In this document: piece after piece, positions 17,982-25,997 of the stretch
Layout: each line of letters begins with the position of its first letter
How positions within the stretch are numbered: position 1 is the first letter of the stretch
DNA from: a virus
DNA: 64,000 nt
IMG/VR virus record: IMGVR_UViG_3300024298_000006
Location: 46,418 to 110,417 of that record
Direction: 5' to 3' (one strand)
The notes under the pieces: model-generated
Told to the model about the DNA's origin: nothing
What the model saw: the letters and a program-made list of their open reading frames with translations, nothing else
Database searches by the model: none
Program-made: the position numbers and the translations under genes

Positions 17982-18380
17982 ATGAAAAGGTTAGCAGTGA
18001 TTCTTACTGCGATGATTACAATTGGGATAAGCCAAGTAAGTATGGCTCAGAAAAACCTCTTTGGGAATCATACCATTACAGAATCGTCAGCGAAGACTGC
18101 GACCAAAAAAGGACCAGTCCTTGTAAAATCCCTAAGATTACCCAAGAATAAAATTTTTACAGGTAATCCTCATAAAATTACTTTATTTGCAGACGATAAA
18201 GAATATGATATTATAGAAGTTGACGATATTATTACATCTTATCGTCGACGCGATCTTCAAAGAATTCAAACAGACCCAACACCAGATGATCCGGACGGGT
18301 TAATTACTGAAGAAATACGGTGGAAACTATTTTTAGCAAGAACAGCGGCTATGATTCGTTATCACCAAATCCACTCATAG
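17982..18380 (+). CDS. Exported protein, third of the cassette
   Basis: 132 residues with signal peptide MKRLAVILTAMITIGISQVSMA, then a charged mature domain (KYDIIEVDD-like segment near residue 73 and RRRDLQRIQTDPTPDDPDG). No family recognised. GAGGA precedes the ATG. The stop codon lies inside the terminator hairpin. Confidence 0.7.
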   Translation: MKRLAVILTAMITIGISQVSMAQKNLFGNHTITESSAKTATKKGPVLVKSLRLPKNKIFTGNPHKITLFADDKEYDIIEVDDIITSYRRRDLQRIQTDPTPDDPDGLITEEIRWKLFLARTAAMIRYHQIHS

Positions 18381-18392
18381 AGTGGATTTTTT
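18368..18392 (+). terminator. Intrinsic terminator overlapping the stop codon
   Basis: A 9-bp stem (AATCCACTC/GAGTGGATT) with loop ATA, then eight T. The TAG stop of the preceding gene is part of the loop and stem. Confidence 0.88.
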
Positions 18393-18419
18393 TTGGTGAA
18401 ATAAAATCTTAAAAACCCT

Positions 18420-18448
18420 TTGACTTTGCTAAATAAAAAGCGCATAAT
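18420..18448 (+). promoter_or_regulatory. Sigma70-type promoter for gp32
   Basis: TTGACT, 17-nt spacer, CATAAT. The -10 box lies in the 5' arm of an inverted repeat. Confidence 0.75.
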
Positions 18449-18497
18449 AGTTGTTATGCGATAGGCATAAAGTCATTTACATTAAAGGCATAAGGAG
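18441..18497 (+). promoter_or_regulatory. gp32 leader with alternative base-pairing elements
   Basis: CGCATAA (18441-18447) pairs with TTATGCG (18454-18460). GCATAA recurs at 18465-18470 and 18488-18493, the last touching the ribosome-binding site AAGGAGG. The single TTATGC can pair with any of the three copies, so the leader can switch structures. T4 gp32 represses its own translation through a structured leader; a similar role here is inferred. Confidence 0.45.
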
Positions 18498-18505
18498 GCT
18501 ATAAA

Positions 18506-19516
18506 ATGGCAACATTAGCAGAAATTCGTGCAAAACTTCAAGAAGCACAAGGCAAGTCCACAGGACAATCAACAGGCGGCGGCGATAACGCAATTTACCC
18601 ACACTGGAATATGCAGGAAGGTAAAGAAGCCGTAGTACGTTTTCTACCAGACGGTAACCCAAACAACACTTTCTTTTGGGTAGAGCGTGCAATGATCAAA
18701 CTCCCATTTGCAGGTATTAAAGGTGAAACAGATTCACGTCCAGTTCAAGTACAGGTTCCCTGTGTTGAAATGTACAACGATGGTTCAGTTTGTCCTATTC
18801 TATCTGAAGTGCGTGGTTGGTTTAAAGACAAATCACTAGAAGAAATGGGTCGTAAATATTGGAAGAAGCGTTCATACATTTTCCAAGGCTTTGTAGTTGA
18901 AGATGCACTCAAAGAAGATAATACACCAGACAATCCGATTCGTAGATTCATTATCGGTCCTCAGATTTTCCAAACTATTAAATCTGCTCTTATGGACCCT
19001 GAGTTGGAAGAATTGCCAACTGACTACCTCCGTGGTGTAGATTTCCGTATTGCTAAAACCAGCAAAGGCGGATTTGCTGACTACTCTACTTCAAAGTGGA
19101 GCCGTCGTGAACGTTCAATTTCTGATGCAGATAAGGCAGCGATTGAACAATTTGGTTTGTTTAATCTATCAGACTTCCTACCTAAGAAGCCGACAGACGT
19201 TGAACTCAAGGTTATGAAAGAAATGTTTGAAGCGTCAGTTGACGGTGAAGCATATGATATGGACCGTTGGGGACAATACTTCAAACCAGCAGGTATGGGT
19301 CAAGCAACTGGTGATCCTAACAAAGCAGCCGCTCCGGCAGCTCGCGTTAGCGCACCTGCTCCTCAAACATCTAGTGAAGAAGATCTTCCTTGGGAAGATT
19401 CTGCTCCTGCAGAAGCACCTGCTCCAAAGGCAGCACCTGCTCCAGCAGCCGGCGGTGAAAACGCATCACGTGCTCAAGACATCTTGGCAATGATTCGTAA
19501 TCGTCAAAAGCAATAA
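18506..19516 (+). CDS. 32: Single-stranded DNA-binding protein gp32-like
   Basis: 336 residues (T4 gp32 is 301). The N-terminal basic helix (AEIRAKLQEAQGK), the core OB-type domain (about 25-245, with YPHWNMQEGKEAVVRFLPDG) and an acidic C-terminal tail (SSEEDLPWEDSAPAEA) are in the usual order. Two cysteines (VPCVEMYNDGSVCPIL, near 83-94) stand where T4 has its zinc site; a full Cys/His set is not obvious. It coats ssDNA and organises replication and recombination; uvsX and uvsY follow. Confidence 0.93.
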   Translation: MATLAEIRAKLQEAQGKSTGQSTGGGDNAIYPHWNMQEGKEAVVRFLPDGNPNNTFFWVERAMIKLPFAGIKGETDSRPVQVQVPCVEMYNDGSVCPILSEVRGWFKDKSLEEMGRKYWKKRSYIFQGFVVEDALKEDNTPDNPIRRFIIGPQIFQTIKSALMDPELEELPTDYLRGVDFRIAKTSKGGFADYSTSKWSRRERSISDADKAAIEQFGLFNLSDFLPKKPTDVELKVMKEMFEASVDGEAYDMDRWGQYFKPAGMGQATGDPNKAAAPAARVSAPAPQTSSEEDLPWEDSAPAEAPAPKAAPAPAAGGENASRAQDILAMIRNRQKQ

Positions 19517-19524
19517 TCAACACG

Positions 19525-19559
19525 GCTCGGGCCACTGTGACTTAGTCATACGCCCGGGC
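19525..19559 (+). promoter_or_regulatory. Two-tier stem-loop between gp32 and uvsX genes
   Basis: Outer stem GCTCGGGC/GCCCGGGC (one G-U pair) and inner stem TGAC/GTCA with loop TTA. It lacks a T-run (CTCTCTTCAC follows), so it may be a partial terminator or an mRNA-stabilising 3' end for the abundant gp32 message. Confidence 0.5.
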
Positions 19560-19584
19560 TCTCTTCACTATTTAGGAGATAATA

Positions 19585-19773
19585 ATGAAACTAGACAAAC
19601 TAACAAAAGTAAATGAGTCAATTACTATCAATCGTTACGACAACGGTTGGATGGTTGAAATTGGCGGCAGAAATAAAAAAGAAGATTGGGCAAATACCAA
19701 GACCCTTTGCAACACAGAAGAAGAAGTAATCACTCTAATTAAAGAGTGGAATAAACTACCATTGGATCAATAA
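19585..19773 (+). CDS. Small conserved phage protein upstream of uvsX
   Basis: 62 residues; a beta-rich N-terminal half (ITINRYDNGWMVEIGG) and a C-terminal helix (EEEVITLIKEWNKL). TAGGAG precedes the ATG, and uvsX follows after 2 bp. Function unknown; co-transcription with recombination genes is the only clue. Confidence 0.65.
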   Translation: MKLDKLTKVNESITINRYDNGWMVEIGGRNKKEDWANTKTLCNTEEEVITLIKEWNKLPLDQ

Positions 19774-19775
19774 TT

Positions 19776-20852
19776 ATGGCAAAAGCATTTGATATTTCTA
19801 AATTTAGAAAGTCAATTACTAAGTCTATTGACGGTCTTAGTATTGGCTTTAACGACCCTACTGATTGGGTCAGCACAGGCAATTTTGCCTTAAACTATTT
19901 GATCAGCGGCGATTTCCATAAAGGGGTTCCGTTGGGAAAAGTGACTGTATTTGCCGGTGAATCAGGTGCAGGTAAATCATATATCTGTTCCGGTAACCTT
20001 ATCAAGGCAGCACAGGCACAGGGAATTTATCCTATCTTGATCGATACAGAAAATGCTCTTGACGAAGATTGGCTCAAGGCATTAGGCGTCGATACTTCAG
20101 AAGATAAGTTGCTAAAACTTAATATGGCAATGATCGATGATGTAGCAAAGACCATTACAGAATTTGTTGCTGAATATAAAACAATGCCAGAGGATACTCG
20201 TCCTAAAGTATTGTTTATCCTTGACTCTTTAGGTATGTTGCTTACTCCAACAGATGTTAATCAGTTTGAAGCAGGTGATTTGAAAGGCGATATGGGTCGT
20301 AAGCCTAAGGCATTGACAGCACTTGTTCGTAACTGTGTTAATATGTTTGGATCACTTAACATTGGCCTGGTTGCAACTAATCACACATACGCTTCACAAG
20401 ATATGTTTGATCCAGATGACAAGATTTCAGGTGGTCAGGGCTTTATCTACGCTAGCTCTATTGTAGTTGCTATGCGTAAGTTAAAGTTAAAAGAAGATGA
20501 AGATGGTAACAAGATTTCAGAAGTTAAGGGTATTCGTGCCGCTTGTAAGATTATGAAAACTCGTTATGCTAAACCATTTGAAAGTGTACAAGTGAAGATT
20601 CCTTATGAAACAGGTATGAATCCATATAGTGGACTGGTAGATCTGGCAGAAGAAAAAGGTCTTCTAAAGAAAGAAGGTAACAGTCTTGTTTACACAACTA
20701 AAGATGGTGAAATCATCAAACAGTTCCGCAAAGCCTGGGAAAGAAATGAAAATGGTGGCTTAGATGCTATTATGTCTGACATTTCAAAACATGGTGAAAA
20801 TTCCGTTTCTGAGATAACTACTAATGTCGAACCTGAAACGGAGAGCGTATAA
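19776..20852 (+). CDS. uvsX: UvsX RecA-like recombinase
   Basis: 358 residues. Walker A GESGAGKS at about 61-69, Walker B VLFILDSLG, and the DNA-binding loop region around DKISGGQGFIYASS. It catalyses strand exchange for recombination-dependent replication with UvsY and gp32, both encoded nearby. The stop overlaps the next ATG (TAATG). Confidence 0.96.
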   Translation: MAKAFDISKFRKSITKSIDGLSIGFNDPTDWVSTGNFALNYLISGDFHKGVPLGKVTVFAGESGAGKSYICSGNLIKAAQAQGIYPILIDTENALDEDWLKALGVDTSEDKLLKLNMAMIDDVAKTITEFVAEYKTMPEDTRPKVLFILDSLGMLLTPTDVNQFEAGDLKGDMGRKPKALTALVRNCVNMFGSLNIGLVATNHTYASQDMFDPDDKISGGQGFIYASSIVVAMRKLKLKEDEDGNKISEVKGIRAACKIMKTRYAKPFESVQVKIPYETGMNPYSGLVDLAEEKGLLKKEGNSLVYTTKDGEIIKQFRKAWERNENGGLDAIMSDISKHGENSVSEITTNVEPETESV

Positions 20853-21097
20853 TGAAAGAAGACTTAATTGCAGATCTTTGGTCTGTTGTTGTTGAGGTAA
20901 TTCCAGAAAAACAACGTGCCAATGTGGCAGCAGACTTTGTCAACACTTTAATGGACTATGGTATTAAAGAATCAACTTTAGATAGTCTATTAGGGGTTGA
21001 CCCTTACCTAGATAATGCTATAGAATATGTTATCGATGGTGAGGAGATTGAAAGTGATGAGGAAGAAAATTACGGTTACGATGACGACGAGGAATAA
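20852..21097 (+). CDS. Small acidic protein between uvsX and uvsY
   Basis: 81 residues with a helical N-terminal domain (LIADLWSVVVEVIPEKQ) and an extremely acidic C-terminal tail (GEEIESDEEENYGYDDDEE). Conserved at this place in marine T4-like phages as far as I recall. A DNA-mimic or gp32-tail-like interaction role is possible but unproven. Confidence 0.65.
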   Translation: MKEDLIADLWSVVVEVIPEKQRANVAADFVNTLMDYGIKESTLDSLLGVDPYLDNAIEYVIDGEEIESDEEENYGYDDDEE

Positions 21098-21553
21098 ATG
21101 AATTGGTATGATCGAGTTTCAAAGGATATTTCAAATATTCCAGATGCTGTGGCTTATTATGAAGCCCAATTAACTGAGGCAAAACAAGATGCCCGTATAG
21201 CGGGGAACATCGAGAAAGCGTCTGCGCAGATGCCCGGCATTGTTGAAAATCGATTTAATCAACTTCAAGAAATTGAAGCAATTTTAGAATACCTAAACAT
21301 TGAACTTCGTCGGCTTCGTAGTCAACATTTTCGTAAGTATCTTGAAAACTATCAACGTAGCCTCTCCTCTAGAGATTGTGAAAAATTTGTAGAGGGCGAG
21401 GCCGACGTTGTAGACTTTGAAAAAATTATCAATGACTTTGCCCTACTTAGAAATAAGTGGTTGGGTATTATCAAAGCATTAGATCAAAAACAATGGCATC
21501 TAAGCAACATTGTTAAACTACGTGTAGCTGGTTTAGAAGACGCTACTCTTTAA
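21098..21553 (+). CDS. uvsY: UvsY recombination mediator
   Basis: 151 residues (T4 UvsY is 137). Long helices with a basic centre (LNIELRRLRSQHFRKYLENY) and the C-terminal LRNKWLGIIKALDQKQWHLSNI resemble UvsY. It loads UvsX on gp32-covered ssDNA. The stop overlaps the convergent UDP-sugar dehydrogenase by 4 bp. Confidence 0.8.
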   Translation: MNWYDRVSKDISNIPDAVAYYEAQLTEAKQDARIAGNIEKASAQMPGIVENRFNQLQEIEAILEYLNIELRRLRSQHFRKYLENYQRSLSSRDCEKFVEGEADVVDFEKIINDFALLRNKWLGIIKALDQKQWHLSNIVKLRVAGLEDATL

Positions 21554-22344
21554 AACCTCATACCAGGAAATACAGTTTTCTTAACCTGGTTATTATCGTG
21601 ATCCATAGTTTTAAATAAATCAAATGGTAGATCTAATTGTTTGCATAGGTCTGCCATTGCTTTTGTGTCTTTAGGCAAACACATTCCTCCATACCCTCGC
21701 ATTTCTGGTCCGCAGCTAAGATAATCAGGACTTGATGTTTTTCTTAATAAAAAAGTTTCTAATACTTTGTCGTAGTCTGAATTTAGTTTATCACAGACTT
21801 CGTACATAACGTTTGCAAATACTACTCGCAAAGCATTAAAAGTGTTTGAATAATACTTTAATATCTCTGCTTCAGTGGGCGTCATTCTAACTGTATTCTT
21901 AGGAAGCCAAGAATGTGCTTCACAGACCTTGTGCCAGGACCTGTCTGTATAACATCCTACTGCTAGTACATCGTGATTTCTTACAAAATCTTCTAGGGCA
22001 GATCGTTCTCTTAAAAATTCAGGAACAAAGCAAATATCTTTATCATTATATTTTTCAATTATAGATTGTGTGGTTCCTGGCACCGATGTTGATTTAAGAG
22101 CGATCACACCCTGATATTTTAAATTTTTTAAATTAGATATTGTTTGATGCACAATTGACAAATCGCATTCGCCATTTTCACCCGACGGTGTTGGCACACA
22201 AACAAATACAATTTCAGTATCCAATACACTATCGATAGTTGTATTAAATTTAGGATCGTGTTTAGTTACATCGTGTCCTAACATCTTAAATCCTTCACCA
22301 ACAGCACTACCTACTGCTCCCCAACCAATAATTCCTATTTTCAT
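21550..22344 (-). CDS. UDP-glucose/GDP-mannose 6-dehydrogenase-like protein, short form
   Basis: 264 residues against about 400-450 for full UDP-glucose dehydrogenases. The Rossmann motif GWGAVG (7-12) and the catalytic cysteine in GYGGMCLPKD (about 222) are both kept; the C-terminal UDP-binding domain is missing. It would oxidise a UDP-hexose to UDP-uronate. It is coupled by a 4-bp ATGA overlap to an epimerase/decarboxylase-type SDR, suggesting a uronate to pentose route. How it binds substrate without the third domain is unclear. Confidence 0.85.
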   Translation of the reverse strand: MKIGIIGWGAVGSAVGEGFKMLGHDVTKHDPKFNTTIDSVLDTEIVFVCVPTPSGENGECDLSIVHQTISNLKNLKYQGVIALKSTSVPGTTQSIIEKYNDKDICFVPEFLRERSALEDFVRNHDVLAVGCYTDRSWHKVCEAHSWLPKNTVRMTPTEAEILKYYSNTFNALRVVFANVMYEVCDKLNSDYDKVLETFLLRKTSSPDYLSCGPEMRGYGGMCLPKDTKAMADLCKQLDLPFDLFKTMDHDNNQVKKTVFPGMRF

Positions 22345-23198
22345 ATTAAGCTCTCAACAGTTTTCTTTAATCCGTCTTTCAATGATGTATATTCTGTAAA
22401 TCCGGTTAATTTTTTCATCAGGGTAGTATCGGGGCAACGTCTTTTTGCACTACCTTTTGGACCTGGAAGTATTTCTAATTTCTCCGGATCTACTCCCATT
22501 ATGTCTAAAATAATTCTTGCTACTTCAGCAATTTCATTTTCTTCTTGTCTGCCTACGTTAACTATATAATTTTTATTATTTGTCACTAGTCTATGAGTTA
22601 TTTCAACAGCATCGTCGATATAACAAAAACTTCTTGTATCATTGCCTTTGATATAATACTCACCTTTGGCAACACGTTCAACAAATTCGCTGATGAAATG
22701 ATCTACCTGACCAGGACCGTAGATATTAAAGTATCTAATAATTAACCAATCTAATCCAGAATTAGCAACTAAGTTTTCTCCTAGTGCTTTTGGTAAACTA
22801 TAGCTCCAGCGAGGATTGATCACATCTTCAAACATCACAGGAACTGATTCATCAGTGGGAACTGGATATAGTCCTTTATCAATAGCACCATTAAAAATTT
22901 CACAAGTGCTTGTAAAAACAAATTTAGTATCTGTACCTTTATATCTATTAATTAAATTAAATGTTGGTAAAGTATTATTAAATGCAACTTCAGTTGGTTT
23001 TTCGTAGAACAGTTTGGTTCCATTGGTCGCGGCCATATGAACAACGACATCACAATTTGGAGAAGAATTTGTTATGTCTGGTAAACAAAGGTCTTGGCCT
23101 TCTCTTTTATCAAATACTACGGTTTCGTGTTTATCTTTAATTAAATTATAATAATGGCTACCAATAAATCCTCTATGGCCTGTAAGTAATATTTTCAT
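22341..23198 (-). CDS. NAD-dependent nucleotide-sugar epimerase/decarboxylase (extended SDR)
   Basis: 285 residues. NAD-binding GHRGFIG (7-13), Thr/Ser of FTSTCEIF, catalytic YSLPK (about residue 132) and the RSFCYIDD motif are typical of UDP-glucuronate decarboxylase and UDP-glucose 4-epimerase families. With the neighbouring dehydrogenase, a UDP-xylose type product is plausible. The promoter is a minus-strand TAAATA 5 nt before the ATG, so the gene is late. Confidence 0.85.
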   Translation of the reverse strand: MKILLTGHRGFIGSHYYNLIKDKHETVVFDKREGQDLCLPDITNSSPNCDVVVHMAATNGTKLFYEKPTEVAFNNTLPTFNLINRYKGTDTKFVFTSTCEIFNGAIDKGLYPVPTDESVPVMFEDVINPRWSYSLPKALGENLVANSGLDWLIIRYFNIYGPGQVDHFISEFVERVAKGEYYIKGNDTRSFCYIDDAVEITHRLVTNNKNYIVNVGRQEENEIAEVARIILDIMGVDPEKLEILPGPKGSAKRRCPDTTLMKKLTGFTEYTSLKDGLKKTVESLI

Positions 23199-23203
23199 AG
23201 AAA

Positions 23204-23209
23204 TATTTA
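23204..23209 (-). promoter_or_regulatory. Late-type promoter core, leaderless geometry (sugar genes)
   Basis: Minus strand GATAAATA, then TTTCT, then the ATG at 23198. Confidence 0.7.
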
Positions 23210-23214
23210 TCGAC

Positions 23215-23220
23215 TAAATA
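23215..23220 (+). promoter_or_regulatory. Late-type promoter core for the rightward glycan operon
   Basis: ACTAAATA lies 26 nt before the ATG at 23247 and back-to-back with the minus-strand box. Confidence 0.5.
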
Positions 23221-23246
23221 TGAGCAGTTAATAGAATTGGACTACA

Positions 23247-23987
23247 ATGCGATCTTTTAGAGTAGTGACTACACAACATAAACCTTACTATGACCTTATC
23301 GGTAAGGAATGTATTCAATCCTTTTTGAAATATTGGCCTAAAGAGGTTTCAATCGAATTATGGGCAGAAAATTTTGAACCCGACATAACAGACCCTAGAT
23401 TAATAATTAAAGATTTTAATAAAATAAATCCTAGATTTGAAAACTTTAAACAATTAATGTTTTCGTCAACAACAAATGACAAAGTATTATCTAAGAAAAC
23501 ATTTTGGCTAAAAGGACACGTAGTTTTAACAGCTCTTGAAACTTTTGATTCCGATGTGTTTATATGGTTAGACAGTGATGTAATAACTCATAATTATGTT
23601 ACCATTGAATATTTGAATTCTTTAATTCCAGAAGACACATTAGCTGTTGATGTTCCTGCAGGAGGAAAAGGTCGTGATAAAGAAGCAGAAACAGGATTTT
23701 TTGGATTAAATCTAAAAATGAAAGAATCAAAATCTGTTATCGATTACTATAGAGAATATCATACAACACTAAAAATGTTAGATACACCTAGATATATGGA
23801 AACATCCGTATGGTGGTCGGCTATAAAAAATTCAGGTGCAAAAGCTAATCATTTAAAAACATCTAAGGATCATTTGATGCCGTTTATGTATACTGAATTA
23901 GCTCAATATATGCGTCATTGGGTAGCACAAAAAAATAAGGCTAATTATTCTAAAGGCAGCAGAGAAAAAACTCAGGAAGAACAATGA
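23247..23987 (+). CDS. GT-A-like glycosyltransferase 1
   Basis: 246 residues. The start VVTTQHKPYYDLIGKECIQSFLKYWP and the metal/nucleotide-sugar motif FIWLDSDVITH define a family repeated three more times in this cluster (26821, 28430 and 29155). Residues ETGFFGLNL follow, where acceptor-side contacts are expected. It starts an operon of eight genes with 4-bp overlaps through 29179. Confidence 0.75.
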   Translation: MRSFRVVTTQHKPYYDLIGKECIQSFLKYWPKEVSIELWAENFEPDITDPRLIIKDFNKINPRFENFKQLMFSSTTNDKVLSKKTFWLKGHVVLTALETFDSDVFIWLDSDVITHNYVTIEYLNSLIPEDTLAVDVPAGGKGRDKEAETGFFGLNLKMKESKSVIDYYREYHTTLKMLDTPRYMETSVWWSAIKNSGAKANHLKTSKDHLMPFMYTELAQYMRHWVAQKNKANYSKGSREKTQEEQ

Positions 23988-24562
23988 AATCAACAGCCCA
24001 AGCATATCAAGATTTATTCGTATATTCTTTATTCGGTAATAATGGAACATACATTGAAGTTGGTGCTCATAAACCAATAAAAAACAGTAACACTTATAAT
24101 TTAGAAGTAACGTGCGGCTGGAAAGGATTTGGCATAGAATTCAATGATTCTTTAAAAGAGTTTTGGGAAAAATCTCCTGAAAGAAAAAATAAAATTTATT
24201 GGGAAGATGCATTGACATTTAATTACATCAATGCATTAACAGAAAATCTTTTACCAACACACATAAATTATTTGTCTTGTGATATAGAACCTCCAGAAAA
24301 TACATTTAATGCTCTTAAGAATATTGTTGGTCAAGGAATTACTTTTGATATAATTACATTTGAACACGATTTATATAATTCAACAGTTGACTATAATTTA
24401 ATTGCTACTGAGTTTTTATTAAACAACGGGTATAAAGTAGCAGTTACCGATGTATATTATAAAAAAGAAGAAAATTTATTCGAAACATGGTTTTTAAAAG
24501 ACAACATAGAATTTAAAACTTGTTCGTTTAATGAATGGAAAGAAAGAACAAATTTGTTATGA
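23984..24562 (+). CDS. FkbM-like methyltransferase
   Basis: 192 residues. The SAM motif GTYIEVGAHKP near residue 20 and YLSCDIEPPE near 95 match FkbM-type sugar O-methyltransferases; the spacing is compact. Overlaps both neighbours by 4 bp. Confidence 0.7.
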   Translation: MKSTAQAYQDLFVYSLFGNNGTYIEVGAHKPIKNSNTYNLEVTCGWKGFGIEFNDSLKEFWEKSPERKNKIYWEDALTFNYINALTENLLPTHINYLSCDIEPPENTFNALKNIVGQGITFDIITFEHDLYNSTVDYNLIATEFLLNNGYKVAVTDVYYKKEENLFETWFLKDNIEFKTCSFNEWKERTNLL

Positions 24563-25320
24563 AAAAAATTGTTTTAATTACCGGAGGCTTTGATCCTCTA
24601 CATTCTGGTCATATTGCTTATTTTAAAGCAGCAAAGGCATTGGGTGATATTTTAGTTGTAGGCGTAAATTCTGACGCTTGGCTAACACGCAAAAAAGGTG
24701 CTCCTTTTATGCCTTATATGGAACGTGCATCAATTGTACGGAATATAGTTGGTGTAGATTTTGTTATAGACTTTAATGACAGTGACGGTAGTGCTAAACA
24801 CGCCATACAAATGGTGCGTCAAAGTTATCCTCAAGAACGTATTATTTTTGCCAACGGTGGAGATAGAACCAAAGAAAATATTCCCGAAATGGACATCAAA
24901 GACGACAACCTAGAATTTGTGTTTGGTGTTGGCGGAGAAGATAAAAAGAATTCTAGTTCTTGGATTTTACAGGAATGGAAAGCACCTAAGACTGAACGTC
25001 AATGGGGTTACTATCGTGTTCTGCACGAAGTTCCTGGAATGAAAGTTAAGGAACTAACAGTTAATCCAGGTTGCAAATTATCAATGCAAAGACATAAGTA
25101 TCGTTCAGAATATTGGATAGTGAGTGAAGGTAGAGCCGATGTTAACAAAATGATGGACAGCGGTTACTCGTTGCCGACTGCTAGATTAGAATTGCACGAC
25201 GAAGAAGATATTCCAGTCGGACAATGGCACCAATTAACAAACCCTTACGATGTGCCTTGTAGAATTGTAGAAATTCAATACGGTGAGCGTTGCGAAGAAG
25301 AGGACATAGAAAGAAAATGA
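24559..25320 (+). CDS. Fusion: cytidylyltransferase-like domain plus cupin (mannose-6-phosphate isomerase type II like)
   Basis: 253 residues. The N-terminal 1-135 is a nucleotidyltransferase with GGFDPLHSGHI (HxGH signature), like RfaE/TagD. The C-terminal 145-253 is a cupin (YYRVLHEVPGMKVKEL, MQRHKYRSEYWIV) like the tail of bifunctional mannose-1-phosphate guanylyltransferase/isomerases. Fusing an NDP-sugar activator to a sugar isomerase-type cupin is unusual. The ATG at 24559 overlaps the upstream stop as ATGA; an ATG at 24535 is less likely. Confidence 0.85.
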   Translation: MKKIVLITGGFDPLHSGHIAYFKAAKALGDILVVGVNSDAWLTRKKGAPFMPYMERASIVRNIVGVDFVIDFNDSDGSAKHAIQMVRQSYPQERIIFANGGDRTKENIPEMDIKDDNLEFVFGVGGEDKKNSSSWILQEWKAPKTERQWGYYRVLHEVPGMKVKELTVNPGCKLSMQRHKYRSEYWIVSEGRADVNKMMDSGYSLPTARLELHDEEDIPVGQWHQLTNPYDVPCRIVEIQYGERCEEEDIERK

Positions 25321-25997
25321 TTAGAATATTCATTGGGTACGATCCTCGTGAAGCCGTGGCGTTTCACGTGTGTTCGAACAGTATTATTAGACAGGCTAGT
25401 TGCCCTGTTAGTATTACTCCCCTGGCGTTGAATACATTCAATGAGTACAAAGAAACACACAGCGATGGTAGTAATCAATTTATCTACTCTAGATTCTTAA
25501 CACCTGCCCTATCGGACTTTATGGGCTGGGCTATATTTGTCGACGGCGATATGATTTTAAGAGATGATATTTTAAAATTATGGAATCTAAGAGACGAGTC
25601 AAAGGCAGTAATGGTAGTCAAACACGACTATAAAACTAAGATGACAGAAAAATATCTAGGCAGTAAGAACGAAGACTATCCTAGAAAAAATTGGTCTAGT
25701 GTTATCTTATGGAATTGCAGCCATCCTAAAAATAGAATCTTAACACCTAACTTCATTGAAAAATCTACAGGTGCACAGCTACATAGATTTACTTGGTTAG
25801 AAGACAATGACATTGGCGAATTGCCTAAAGAATGGAACTGGCTGGATGTCGAATATGATTATAACCCAGATGCAAAATTAGTTCATTATACGTTAGGTAC
25901 ACCTTGCTTCCACGAATTTGCACATCAAGGAAGTTTTTCAGGCGAATGGCATCTTGAAAGAATTTATGCAGATTGGTGTCAACAAAGGAATCTATGA
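25317..25997 (+). CDS. Glycosyltransferase, GT8-like
   Basis: 226 residues. IFIGYDPREAVAFHVC at the N-terminus, the DGD motif in AIFVDGDMI near 82, and HYTLGTPCFHEF near the C-terminus fit retaining GT-A/GT8-like enzymes seen in cyanophage genomes. Distinct from the other GT-A family of this cluster. ATGA overlap sets the start. Confidence 0.75.
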   Translation: MIRIFIGYDPREAVAFHVCSNSIIRQASCPVSITPLALNTFNEYKETHSDGSNQFIYSRFLTPALSDFMGWAIFVDGDMILRDDILKLWNLRDESKAVMVVKHDYKTKMTEKYLGSKNEDYPRKNWSSVILWNCSHPKNRILTPNFIEKSTGAQLHRFTWLEDNDIGELPKEWNWLDVEYDYNPDAKLVHYTLGTPCFHEFAHQGSFSGEWHLERIYADWCQQRNL

